Under the pieces are notes generated by a model. The model saw nothing but the letters and a program-made list of their open reading frames with translations. It was not told where the DNA came from and did not search any database. From the NCBI GenBank assembly GCA_016294035.1, contig JAEDCT010000002.1, positions 83,438-147,437 on the forward strand: a stretch of 64,000 nucleotides of DNA, in the 5' to 3' direction. Position numbers and translations under genes: made by a program. This document shows, piece by piece, positions 1 through 9,022 of the stretch. Each line of letters begins with the position of its first letter. Position 1 is the stretch's first letter. This DNA is from Treponema sp. (GTDB lineage: Bacteria > Spirochaetota > Spirochaetia > Treponematales > Treponemataceae).

Positions 1-2
1 TC

Positions 3-1745
3 ATGACTGGTGGAATGATGCACACTATTACCCGCGAGTACCTTCATTTATACCTTAAGTCATTTACCGGCATTCCGGTTGTTACCATTGGATGCGAATT
101 TGATGACATGCCATGTGTTATCCATTCCTGCGAAAAATCAATGGAAAAACTCGTTGAGCACCTTATTCTCAAGCACAAGAAAAAAAAATTTGCACTCATG
201 AGCCTTGCAGGAAACTCTACAGAAGCAAAAGTAAGGGAAACAGTTTTCAGAAACACTCTAAAAAATCACGGAATCAAATTTGACGAGAAAAAACTTTTGC
301 AGGGTGACTTTACCTATGACAGTGCATCTGTTGCCATGAAATCCTACTATGGCCGAAACAAAAAATTTGATTTTGATGCACTTGTATGCCTTAACGATGA
401 AATGGCCTACGCCTGCATGGACATTCTTCACAGCCACGGAATAAAAATCCCACAGGATATTATTGTCACAGGATTTGATGACGAACTTCATTCAGTTTGC
501 ATTTCACCATCCCTAACAACAATCAACCAGAACATTGAAAAACAGTCATACGAGGCGGCAAAAATTCTTCACTGCATCTTCAACAAGCAGCCTTATCCTA
601 TGAAGAAGACTACCACATCCACAGCATTGTTCAGGCAGTCGTGTGGATGTGTTTCTGCAAAAGACAAACCATGGATTTCACTTAACTCCAGGGGTATCCA
701 GACAAATACATCAACATCCAGTGAATCAGAAGAAATGAACCGATGGCTGGGAAACCGAAACATGTATTTTCAGGCTGTTCAAGTCTTTTCCAATCTCAAG
801 ATCAATCTTTCTCTCCAGGAATTAAGGGGCAGAATCAGCTTTGACTTAAGGCGATTTGACATTCCGGCAGCTGCAGTATGCCTCTTTGAAAAACCAATTC
901 AGACTCAGCCTTTTGACTATTTTCCGCTGCCTTCAAAAATAACTTTGTATTCTGCTTATGATGATGAAAGCGGATTCAGAACTGACCCGAATTCAAAGCC
1001 ACTTGTTTTTGATCCTCATGAAAACCTGATTCCGAAAAAAGTCTTTTCAACAATGAACAACTCCATTGTATACACCCTTTACAGAAACTCTTACTTGTTT
1101 GGTTACCTTGTTATCAGGCCTGGTGCATACGATCCGACTATCTACACTGTTGCAGTCAAGCTTATTTCTACAGCACTTGCTCATTCCTTTGTATACAACG
1201 AAAACACAATCAAGCATCAGAAACTGCTAAAAGAATACGACACAGTTTGTGAAGTTTCAGTTACAGACGAACTTACAAAACTTTTGAACAGGCGAGGTTT
1301 TATTTCACTTGGGAAGAAAACACTCGAAAATGCCATGGCACTAAAGCAGTCCGGGCTGATTCTTTTCGGCGACATTGACGGCCTTAAGACAATAAACGAT
1401 ACCTACGGACACGCCGCAGGAGACAAGGCAATTATTGCAGAATCCAGTATTTTAAAATCCACATTCAGGAGCAATGATATTATTGGACGACTGGGCGGTG
1501 ATGAATTTGCCATTCTCTGCCAGGGAATGAATGAGGCAAAATTCAAATCACACCGCGAAACTCTTGAAGCTCTTTGTGATAACTACAACAAGACTTCCGG
1601 TGCACCATTCAAGCTTTCCATCAGTATAGGATGCGCTCCATTTGGCCCGGAAACTGGTTATGACATGGACAAGATTCTGGCTATGGCAGATTCAATTTTG
1701 TATAAAGAAAAGAAATTAAAGCACAAGAAAAAAAGCAGGAGATAA
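3..1745 (+). CDS. LacI-type sensor fused to GGDEF diguanylate cyclase (5' end cut by window)
   Basis: Makes the second messenger c-di-GMP, apparently in response to a small ligand. Residues 1-215 resemble the ligand-binding half of LacI-family regulators (motif GFDD near residue 157, then SPSLTT) and end in SCGC at 213-216, a mark of LacI-like domains joined to GGDEF. No helix-turn-helix is visible, but the frame is open to the window edge, so the true start probably lies upstream. A GAF-like middle region (about 250-400) and a linker helix lead into GGDEF (residues 498-502, LGGDEFAIL). An RSND inhibitory site sits five residues before it, so the enzyme should be active and feedback-inhibited. 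The next gene starts two bases after the stop. Confidence 0.88.
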   Translation: MTGGMMHTITREYLHLYLKSFTGIPVVTIGCEFDDMPCVIHSCEKSMEKLVEHLILKHKKKKFALMSLAGNSTEAKVRETVFRNTLKNHGIKFDEKKLLQGDFTYDSASVAMKSYYGRNKKFDFDALVCLNDEMAYACMDILHSHGIKIPQDIIVTGFDDELHSVCISPSLTTINQNIEKQSYEAAKILHCIFNKQPYPMKKTTTSTALFRQSCGCVSAKDKPWISLNSRGIQTNTSTSSESEEMNRWLGNRNMYFQAVQVFSNLKINLSLQELRGRISFDLRRFDIPAAAVCLFEKPIQTQPFDYFPLPSKITLYSAYDDESGFRTDPNSKPLVFDPHENLIPKKVFSTMNNSIVYTLYRNSYLFGYLVIRPGAYDPTIYTVAVKLISTALAHSFVYNENTIKHQKLLKEYDTVCEVSVTDELTKLLNRRGFISLGKKTLENAMALKQSGLILFGDIDGLKTINDTYGHAAGDKAIIAESSILKSTFRSNDIIGRLGGDEFAILCQGMNEAKFKSHRETLEALCDNYNKTSGAPFKLSISIGCAPFGPETGYDMDKILAMADSILYKEKKLKHKKKSRR

Positions 1746-1747
1746 CG

Positions 1748-2230
1748 ATGAAACTCGAAGCAAAATTTTATGCCGAAAACAACAGGCTGTATTTCCTTGA
1801 CGGTAAGGAACTTGACGCTACAAAACATATTGAAGTAACAGCCTGTGAAATCTCAGAAAAATGCACAAACCCAGATACTCTCTACGGAATCAGGGTTTCA
1901 TATTCAGAAGTAGGAGAGGATGAAGATTCATACAACGAGGATTTTCTGGCAAGACTTCGCGATGACTTAAAGGCTCTGGAAGAAAAAAATGTATTCGCAT
2001 TCATCATTCCATGTGGAACAGATAAGGACAGGCACAAGGATGATTTTACTTTCAGCATGAAACACTGTGCCAGAAGAATTAAAGACTGCGAAAGCGTTGT
2101 TGGATTTGCACGTCCAGATTTAAATGCCGATTTTTTTACTGAAGAAGTTTCTGCCAAGCACAAACACTACATTTTCTTTGAAAACAATGAAGATGTTTTA
2201 TGCAATTGCAGTAATTTAGTCCGATACTAG
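1748..2230 (+). CDS. Hypothetical protein coupled to the diguanylate cyclase
   Basis: A 160-residue acidic cytoplasmic protein with no signal peptide or membrane segment. I do not recognise a family. It starts two bases after the stop of the LacI-GGDEF gene, with AGGAGA in the end of that gene as ribosome site, so the two are almost surely co-transcribed and translationally coupled. A cysteine pair near the C-terminus (CNC) and a central stretch FAFIIPCGTDKDRH are the only distinctive features. A role beside the cyclase is possible but is only context-based. Confidence 0.7.
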   Translation: MKLEAKFYAENNRLYFLDGKELDATKHIEVTACEISEKCTNPDTLYGIRVSYSEVGEDEDSYNEDFLARLRDDLKALEEKNVFAFIIPCGTDKDRHKDDFTFSMKHCARRIKDCESVVGFARPDLNADFFTEEVSAKHKHYIFFENNEDVLCNCSNLVRY

Positions 2231-2245
2231 AAAGCCTTAATTTAT

Positions 2246-2257
2246 TTAGGGCCCTAA
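2246..2257. repeat. 12-bp perfect palindrome TTAGGGCCCTAA
   Basis: Perfect palindrome 16 bases after the stop of the preceding gene, in an otherwise A+T-rich 170-base gap. It lacks a loop and a T-run, so it is a poor terminator. It could be a protein-binding site for the transglycosylase gene downstream, or chance. Confidence 0.35.
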
Positions 2258-2400
2258 TCATAATTTGTCATAAAATTACACTATTTGCAAAATTTTCATC
2301 ATTTTTCAAATAAATTTCATTAAAATTTGTTGAACAAAAACAGTAAATTTGTCAAAATAATCTCTGAAGAGAGTAAAATTTACATTTCGGAGAATTATTT

Positions 2401-3171
2401 ATGCTTTTTCCACGCGAAAACCTTGTTAAGCTTGTTTCCGGCACTTTGGCTTTTTCCGTTTTGCTTATTACGCTTTGCCTTTGCACTATTTTCTTTGTTC
2501 CAGAAACAGAAATTACAAACGACACAGAACTTATTTTCCAGAAAGAAACAGCATCAGAAATGGCTCAGGAAGAAAACCTTGAATCACTTTTTTTTGCACC
2601 AGAAACTGATACATTCGTAATTGAAGCCAAGAAGAAGGAAGACACTGGTCTTGTCCTTTACAAGCAGCCTGAAAGCCGTGCAGCTGTTGAATGGTACTAC
2701 TCAAAGGTTACCAACAACCGCGACATTTCCCAGGCAATTCTTGAAAACGCAGCAAAATACAACGTACCTCTTTCACTGGCATTTGCACTGGCTCACACAG
2801 AAAGCCGCTACAAGATTACTGCAATTCACAGAAACACCAACGGATCTATTGACCGGGGACTTTTCCAGTTGAACAGCCAAAGCTTTCCAAAACTTACTGA
2901 AGAAGATTTCTACGACCCAAAAGTTTCTGCATACTATGGATTGTCTCACCTGAAATATTGCCTCAACACTGCCGGAAACGAAATTGCAGCCCTGGCAATG
3001 TACAACGCAGGTTCAAACAAGGTCAAGAGAAACAACACACCTCAGACTACCTTGAACTACATTTCTGAAATCCAAAGCTACAGGAACATGCTCGAAGAAA
3101 ACTTTGCACAGGAAGTTCTTGCTCTTTACAACGTTAATTCAAAGAACAATCTCCTGGCACAAATCAGATAA
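2401..3171 (+). CDS. Membrane-anchored lytic transglycosylase (SLT domain)
   Basis: Predicted to cleave the glycan strands of peptidoglycan in the periplasm. Residues about 9-33 form one uncleaved hydrophobic anchor; a 70-residue acidic linker follows. The SLT fold occupies residues about 108-225, with catalytic Glu134 in AHTESRYK, then the RGLFQLN and AMYNAGSNKV motifs of the family. The start is supported by GGAG nine bases upstream of the ATG. The gene stands alone; the gap after it holds no convincing terminator. It is shorter than Slt70-type enzymes, fitting a single-domain transglycosylase. Confidence 0.88.
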   Translation: MLFPRENLVKLVSGTLAFSVLLITLCLCTIFFVPETEITNDTELIFQKETASEMAQEENLESLFFAPETDTFVIEAKKKEDTGLVLYKQPESRAAVEWYYSKVTNNRDISQAILENAAKYNVPLSLAFALAHTESRYKITAIHRNTNGSIDRGLFQLNSQSFPKLTEEDFYDPKVSAYYGLSHLKYCLNTAGNEIAALAMYNAGSNKVKRNNTPQTTLNYISEIQSYRNMLEENFAQEVLALYNVNSKNNLLAQIR

Positions 3172-3251
3172 AAAATATTGGCCGGAATTTTAACCAACAC
3201 CGGTCAGCACCATATTGCAGGGAATTCTGATTGTATTTTAATTCAAATCGC

Positions 3252-3737
3252 CTAATAGCTTGTCTTTTCCATGGATGAGTATTTTTTGAAAAGTTCCACG
3301 GCGGATTCTTCTCTATGGAACTCTTCCCTGACAAATTCATTTGACTTTCCCATTACTTTTTCATTGATTGCATCATAGAAAGGCTTGTCATCAAAACCAA
3401 TTTCCCTGGCATCATTGATGTTCATGGCGCTGTACACGACAGGAATTCTTGCCCACATAATTGCAGCCAGACACATGGGACAAGGCTCACTTGTGGTATA
3501 AAGAACACAATCACTCAAGTCAAATTTTCCAAGAGTTTTTCCGGCCAGGCGGATTGCATTGACCTCGCCATGAGCAGTTGGATCATTGTCACGGACAACT
3601 GTATTGTGGGTCCTTGCAACAATCCTGTGTCCCTGAACTATTACGCAGCCAAAAGGACCACCACACCCGCCGTCGATACCTTCATGAGCCATTTTTACTG
3701 CAATATCCATATATTCTTTCTTGTATTCTATTCCCAT
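3252..3737 (-). CDS. guaD: Guanine deaminase (CDA fold)
   Basis: Hydrolyses guanine to xanthine and ammonia, feeding purine salvage or nitrogen supply. It belongs to the cytidine-deaminase fold: the zinc site is His in PTAHGEV with the catalytic Glu, plus the EPCPMC cysteines. GGPFG near the N-terminus and the C-terminal GFDDKPFYDAI match the Bacillus GuaD type rather than tRNA adenosine deaminase. Length (161 residues) is normal. I chose the ATG at 3737 because GGAG lies six bases upstream; a TTG four codons earlier overlaps that ribosome site. Some sequence-similar proteins act on cytosine or tRNA, so the substrate is likely but not proven. Confidence 0.85.
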   Translation of the reverse strand: MGIEYKKEYMDIAVKMAHEGIDGGCGGPFGCVIVQGHRIVARTHNTVVRDNDPTAHGEVNAIRLAGKTLGKFDLSDCVLYTTSEPCPMCLAAIMWARIPVVYSAMNINDAREIGFDDKPFYDAINEKVMGKSNEFVREEFHREESAVELFKKYSSMEKTSY

Positions 3738-3894
3738 ATTATTCTCCAAACCACAAAAATATAAATCCTTTCAAAATTAATTTGTCGCAAAAATCTTACC
3801 ATCAGAACCTAATGAATAGTTTGTATAGAGTCCTCCAGTCCTTTGCTGCCTAGTATATTTCCAGTCCGGCAAGCTCCTGTATTGAGGGACTTGG

Positions 3895-5538
3895 CTAGTT
3901 AATGGTCAAATCAAGCCATGCCTCGTGAGCAAATCCTGTGGCTTCCATGATTACCTTTACGTAAACCTGGTATGATCCGGCCGAAAACCATGAAGGCAGA
4001 GAAAGTGTATTATTTGTCGATTTCAAAGTTGCCATGGTTTGTGACAAATCCAGTCCATCCTGCCAGAGAACCATCTCACTTGTGTATCCACTTGTCAGTT
4101 CAATATTGTCCTTATCCTTAATTTCAAGAGACGTGCTGAATGCAGTTCCGGCGGGTCCAGTCGTCCTTGAAAGGCTGAGGAAATAAAGTTGATTTTCATA
4201 CTCGAAACTTGCTGAGGCACCACGGACAACAATCTTTCCCCAGTACTGGCCGCTCTCGTTAACCTTTTCAATTCCATACAGTGGCAGCACAGTACCCCTT
4301 GAGTTGCAGATGGCATACCCGCTCACATCCGTGTCTGAGGCCAGCTTCAGGATTTTTGTTCCAACGTAGGATTCATAGTCATCAACGCCGGAAATCCCGA
4401 ACTTAGTGCTGGAACCGCTATGCAGGTACTCAACATAGTCGGATGATGATGCAAGCTCTATGTAAGAACATAAAACATTTGTTCCAGTCTTGAGACCCGT
4501 TCCGGATACAGTGAGTTTTCCGGTAATATTTGCCGATCCCGATCCCAAGGGACTCATATTGACCGTTGAAGATGATGGAACCGTATATGAGACATTATCA
4601 CTAAAGGATCCAGTTACGCTCAGAGCATAGTCGTTGCCCTGAGCACAGCATCTTGCCAGTGCCGCTTTTAATGTAAGCAGTGGAAATTGTGATGATCCGC
4701 TGTTGCCGTCGCTGGGACTCTCTCCCGACCAGTCGCTTACACCCTCGCCAACCACGTAATAACTTGTGTAGTGGATGCCTGCAAGATCCAGGGCTGTAGA
4801 GGCCTCTCCATCTGCATCAGCCCATACATCAGTTACTGTATTTGGATAAATCAGCAGGGCCTCCCTGTACAATAAGGATGGAATAGGAGTAGCCAGACCT
4901 GCCTGTTGTGCAGAATAGAACTTGAAAACCACATCATATCCGCCCTGTGGGATTCCAGAATAAACAAGCTTTCCGGAAGTTATTGGAGTCAAAGGGACGA
5001 GATTTGTACCATTTTTTTTGTCAATGCTGAAATGAGTTATGCCGTAAGTGGTCCCATTCTGCACAGGAAGTTCTATGCCAGCGGTTCCAGAGGCAAACTC
5101 AAGGTCAAAACTCAGTTCTACAACCATGTTGTTTCCTAGATTTTTTGAAACGGTTTTTGACATGAATGGACCTGGAGCATCAATGCTGGAATATACTTCA
5201 ATCTTGAAATATACCAGGCCACTTGAAATCTTTGGAATATCAAATATAAGTGTCTTCTGCTTTACCCCGCCGTTACTTTCAACAACTCCAGTTGCAAAAG
5301 TAGAATCTGTTGTAGATTTAAGCAGATAATAGAAGCCACTGACCCAGCCGGATGGAACTGCAGTTCTTGAGTCATCACTGACAGTTGCACATACTTTCAG
5401 CATCTGAAGCTGCGGCTGAGCAGAAGAACCTGAAGGCACCCCGGAATATGGCTGACTTTCATCAAGAGAAACTGAACATGAAGTCAAACATGCCATGAGA
5501 AGAACAAGGGAACAAACTGATCTGATTATTTTTTTCAT
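3895..5538 (-). CDS. Surface-type lipoprotein, pectin-lyase-like segment
   Basis: A 547-residue predicted lipoprotein. The start at 5538 (MKKIIRSVCS) gives a clean signal peptide with lipobox LTSC and Cys21; an upstream in-frame ATG at 5583 would overlap the preceding gene and bury the signal peptide. The middle carries FPLLTLKAALARC followed by short beta-strand repeats (TGKLTVSGTG), the style of DUF1565/pectin-lyase-like surface proteins. The C-terminal 80 residues look like an Ig-like beta domain. It follows the 1087-residue lipoprotein by 22 bases and shares its style, so the two probably form an operon and may act together at the cell surface. Function unknown. Confidence 0.8.
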   Translation of the reverse strand: MKKIIRSVCSLVLLMACLTSCSVSLDESQPYSGVPSGSSAQPQLQMLKVCATVSDDSRTAVPSGWVSGFYYLLKSTTDSTFATGVVESNGGVKQKTLIFDIPKISSGLVYFKIEVYSSIDAPGPFMSKTVSKNLGNNMVVELSFDLEFASGTAGIELPVQNGTTYGITHFSIDKKNGTNLVPLTPITSGKLVYSGIPQGGYDVVFKFYSAQQAGLATPIPSLLYREALLIYPNTVTDVWADADGEASTALDLAGIHYTSYYVVGEGVSDWSGESPSDGNSGSSQFPLLTLKAALARCCAQGNDYALSVTGSFSDNVSYTVPSSSTVNMSPLGSGSANITGKLTVSGTGLKTGTNVLCSYIELASSSDYVEYLHSGSSTKFGISGVDDYESYVGTKILKLASDTDVSGYAICNSRGTVLPLYGIEKVNESGQYWGKIVVRGASASFEYENQLYFLSLSRTTGPAGTAFSTSLEIKDKDNIELTSGYTSEMVLWQDGLDLSQTMATLKSTNNTLSLPSWFSAGSYQVYVKVIMEATGFAHEAWLDLTIN

Positions 5539-5560
5539 ACTGTCTACCTGCTTTTTCTTC

Positions 5561-8500
5561 CTATGGATTTGTCTGGACCACATTCAATTCAGGCCATCCG
5601 TAATAAGGAGAATCCGGATCACTTATAATGCTCCATGTCCACAACTGGTCTACAGAAATGTTTGATGGATATCCACTACGATCATTTAGTGTAGAAAGCT
5701 TTTCAACTGCATTAGCTGCATCAATTTCATAAAGATTTTCAGGTGATTGACCGCTTTCATTTCTTCCAACTCCATTTGAGTTTGAAACAGTTCCACGATA
5801 TTCACAGCCGGAACGATAAACAGAATATCCAACAAATCCTCCAGTACCAAGATATCCGGCAATTGCTCCCGGATGTCCTTCATGATGTTCCGAAGTTTCA
5901 AAAGTTGACTTTGTATATATTCTGCCGTAGTTGAAACAATTTTTTATATTTCCCCTATTAGTTCCCGCAATTCCACCGGCATTACAATATACAGTACCTT
6001 TCCAAATCTCTACGTCATTATTTGAAATATCACCATAGTTGGCACAATTGAAAATTTTTCCCGATTCCATGTTTTCCCGGACAATTCCACCAATATTACC
6101 GAAATCTTTTCCCGATACAGCAGCGTAGTTTACAACGTTATAAACTGAACCAAAGTTATTCCCGACAGCTGCACTAAGCTTGCAATAATTAATTGAACCA
6201 TTATTAATATATGATCCCTTTACAACCAGATTCTTTACTACACCACCATCAGCAAGCCAATCAATTATGGCGCCTCCCTTGGACGTTTCAGATTCCTTCT
6301 TCAAGGTTACTGTGTGTCCATGTCCATTAAATGTTCCATAGTATTTATTGTTCTCTGCACCAATGACAGGACAGCTTTCATCAAGAGTAATATCTTGGGT
6401 CAAATTAATATTATGAGGGAAACCAGTATCCATCGAAATAGAATTCAAATATTCAGCAGCAGCCTTAAATGTTGCAACAGAACTGATGTTTAGGGTATCA
6501 CTAATCGGGTAATTGGTGGTTTTACTGCTGTATGTCATTCCGTTATAAGTACATGACATGTAAATTGTATATTCCGTTCCTGGAGGAGGAACTGGACAGC
6601 TTGACATTACACAATAACTTGAATTTGATTTATTAACCTGATGGTTCGATAATATGTCATCTCGAATCATGACACCCATGAAGAGGCTGGAAGCTACGAC
6701 AGGATTTCCATTTTCATCCTCAAGAGAACAAATGAAAGCTTTTTTGATGTCACACATAAGCTTAAACTTAATCTTTCCAGGATTGTTGCTTATCTGAACA
6801 TTTGCAGACAGATTCTTTGTGAGAACTCCGGAATTTGAAGGTCCAAGAACACAGTAATACTTTACATTATCATGAGGAATTACCATGAAGTTGTCTGCAA
6901 CCTTTTCTGTAAGAGTAACTCCAGAAACAGGCTTAACCATAACATAATTTAGTCCGGAATGCTGGCTGTAGTCACTTGGTTCAATCCATGCAGCAGGAGT
7001 CTTTGTAAGAGTATTGTCCGTGTAGACATACTTACCGTTAAGCGAAATCTTATATGGATTTGCTTCAGTATGGGTTACTGATGATGTTCCGGAAAGGATG
7101 AAATTTCCTGTTCCATTAAGATTAACATCACCGTTAACAGTACAGTTCCTGAGCTTAAGATTTTCAGAACTTGTGTAATTTATGCCTGAATCAAAAGTAA
7201 TGTCTGTAAATGTACATTCTCCCCCAGAGACAGCAAATTTTGATCCCGCTGTTGCAGGCTTAATCTTTCGGACTGTTGCTGCACCTGAAGAATTTGATCC
7301 GACAACTGTTACAGGCCTGTCTTGATCATTAACAGCCAAATTTTCCGTGATGTCAGAAAGAAGGATTACTCTGTTTTGGGTTTCCGCTGGATTATCTTCA
7401 AAGAAGCTGATTGCAGTTGCAATTGAATTAACCGGAGAAGCCTTTGTTCCAAGTCCGGATGACGCACCTGCAGAAACATATACTGTCTTTACAACCGGCT
7501 TAACATATCCAACAACAGTTTCGCTGTCTATATAGGTTCGCTTTCGTGACGACACCTTGATCTTTGTGTAACCCGGCACAACCGGAATAGTCTTGGCAGA
7601 AGTCAGCTTTCCAGAATCATAGGGTGTCGACTCGTAGTTGATTCCATCCACACTGGAGTAAAGCTCGTAGTAAACGGTTACACCTGAAACAGGATGATTG
7701 ACGTTGTTCGGATTTTGTGTCATGGTCGGAGGAGCAATTCTTATTGACCCCATACCTGTTGATGAATCCTGGTCAATGCGCACATTAGTGTCAGCATCAA
7801 AGGGATCTGAAAGTGCCTGAGTTGGAACAGATAAATTTGTTCCGTTTCTTGAGGTAGTAATCAGTGCAGGGCCAAGCATTTCTGCCTTTACCGATGTTTC
7901 CGCCATGGAAGAAAGGCCACCCTTATCTGTTACGGTAAGTGTGTAAATAATATTATCCGTAGACTGAGTTGTTCCTGTAAGGTAGTAGAAGCTGTTTGCA
8001 TCCTCAATGAAAGAAAGACCTGCAGCCTCGGTATTAACATCAAGATCGGCAGGGGCAGTCCTTATCATTTTTGTGCCGCCGTTCTGAACACTGAGAGTTC
8101 CGTCAGCCGCAATGTTAAAGTCATAAGTGTCTGACTGTCCATTACTTGAAGTAATCTTAATTGACTTTATGTCCTTGTGAATTCCAGTTGATGAAAAATT
8201 TCCCTCTGACCCCATATTGAAACAAACGACATATTTGTTTGAGTCATAAATCATAACAACTCCGCCGTATGGCTCAAGAGGAAGTGAATTACACACAACC
8301 TTAAGATCAGAATAGCTTTCAAAAGGAACTCCGGAAAGCGGATGAGTCAAATCAAATTTAGGAGATATATTAAAACCACCCTCGCAGGCACGCAGGAAAT
8401 CTTTCTTGACCGTAAGAATAATCTCAGACTTGTCATTAGGATTCTGAATGAGAGTATAGAATGCCATTGGATTAAGAGGGGCTCCCCAAAGATGCGGCCA

Positions 8501-8824
8501 TTCCGACTGGGCATCCAAAGCCTTAAACTCAGGATGAGACATTCTGATGTTCACATTGTCAGTGAAGGCGTACTCCTTCGGGTTTCGCAGGTAAAAGGAG
8601 ACGGTAAAGTCTTCTCCGCAACCGACATAATATGTTCCGGCGGAAAAAATTCCCTCATATCCCTTGACCTCATACTTTTCGATGGCGGCAGTATCAGTGT
8701 AAAGCTCAAAAAAAGATCTTACGGGTTCGTTAAAGGAATCCTCAAGCATTGCACAGGATGCAAGAACGGACATTCCTATTCCAGAGAATAAAAATTTCAG
8801 AAATCCAGAAAATAACTTTTTCAC
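5561..8824 (-). CDS. Large lipoprotein with beta-helix and GLUG-like repeats
   Basis: A 1087-residue predicted lipoprotein with lipobox VLASC (Cys24). The start codon is GTG at 8824 with no clear ribosome site. The first 450 residues look like consecutive beta-sandwich domains. A segment beginning VYVSAGASSGLGTKASPV at about residue 450 opens a pectin-lyase-like beta-helix. Near residue 830-990 there are GLUG-like repeats (FNGHGHTVTL, GGIAGTNRGNIKNCFNYG). Such repeats are common in bacterial surface adhesins and carbohydrate-associated proteins. The gene lies just upstream of a second lipoprotein in the same direction. Specific role unknown. Confidence 0.82.
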   Translation of the reverse strand: MKKLFSGFLKFLFSGIGMSVLASCAMLEDSFNEPVRSFFELYTDTAAIEKYEVKGYEGIFSAGTYYVGCGEDFTVSFYLRNPKEYAFTDNVNIRMSHPEFKALDAQSEWPHLWGAPLNPMAFYTLIQNPNDKSEIILTVKKDFLRACEGGFNISPKFDLTHPLSGVPFESYSDLKVVCNSLPLEPYGGVVMIYDSNKYVVCFNMGSEGNFSSTGIHKDIKSIKITSSNGQSDTYDFNIAADGTLSVQNGGTKMIRTAPADLDVNTEAAGLSFIEDANSFYYLTGTTQSTDNIIYTLTVTDKGGLSSMAETSVKAEMLGPALITTSRNGTNLSVPTQALSDPFDADTNVRIDQDSSTGMGSIRIAPPTMTQNPNNVNHPVSGVTVYYELYSSVDGINYESTPYDSGKLTSAKTIPVVPGYTKIKVSSRKRTYIDSETVVGYVKPVVKTVYVSAGASSGLGTKASPVNSIATAISFFEDNPAETQNRVILLSDITENLAVNDQDRPVTVVGSNSSGAATVRKIKPATAGSKFAVSGGECTFTDITFDSGINYTSSENLKLRNCTVNGDVNLNGTGNFILSGTSSVTHTEANPYKISLNGKYVYTDNTLTKTPAAWIEPSDYSQHSGLNYVMVKPVSGVTLTEKVADNFMVIPHDNVKYYCVLGPSNSGVLTKNLSANVQISNNPGKIKFKLMCDIKKAFICSLEDENGNPVVASSLFMGVMIRDDILSNHQVNKSNSSYCVMSSCPVPPPGTEYTIYMSCTYNGMTYSSKTTNYPISDTLNISSVATFKAAAEYLNSISMDTGFPHNINLTQDITLDESCPVIGAENNKYYGTFNGHGHTVTLKKESETSKGGAIIDWLADGGVVKNLVVKGSYINNGSINYCKLSAAVGNNFGSVYNVVNYAAVSGKDFGNIGGIVRENMESGKIFNCANYGDISNNDVEIWKGTVYCNAGGIAGTNRGNIKNCFNYGRIYTKSTFETSEHHEGHPGAIAGYLGTGGFVGYSVYRSGCEYRGTVSNSNGVGRNESGQSPENLYEIDAANAVEKLSTLNDRSGYPSNISVDQLWTWSIISDPDSPYYGWPELNVVQTNP

Positions 8825-8986
8825 TTTTTAATAAACTCTCTACTTTGAAAAAATGCGCACAAAAAGCACAGTTTATTTCATATATATACATCAATATTTT
8901 ATCGGAAATTTTACTCATTTGTCTAGAATTTTGGAGAATTTAAACATTTTAAGGCCAGTGAAAACCAGCAACCAAAAACACCTTAA

Positions 8987-9015
8987 TTGAAATTATTCTT
9001 CCTAAACGCTAAAAT
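8987..9015 (+). promoter_or_regulatory. Sigma-70-type promoter, likely leaderless start
   Basis: TTGAAA (8987-8992), a 17-base spacer, and TAAAAT (9010-9015). The predicted transcription start falls at about 9022-9023, that is on the ATG of the transporter gene. No ribosome site is present before either possible start, so a leaderless mRNA is the simplest reading. Confidence 0.65.
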
Positions 9016-9022
9016 CTTCGGC

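Noticed and set aside
3750..3894. Terminator between guaD and the lipoprotein gene
   Set aside because: Only 5-bp arms (AGTCC / GGACT) without a T-run could be found.
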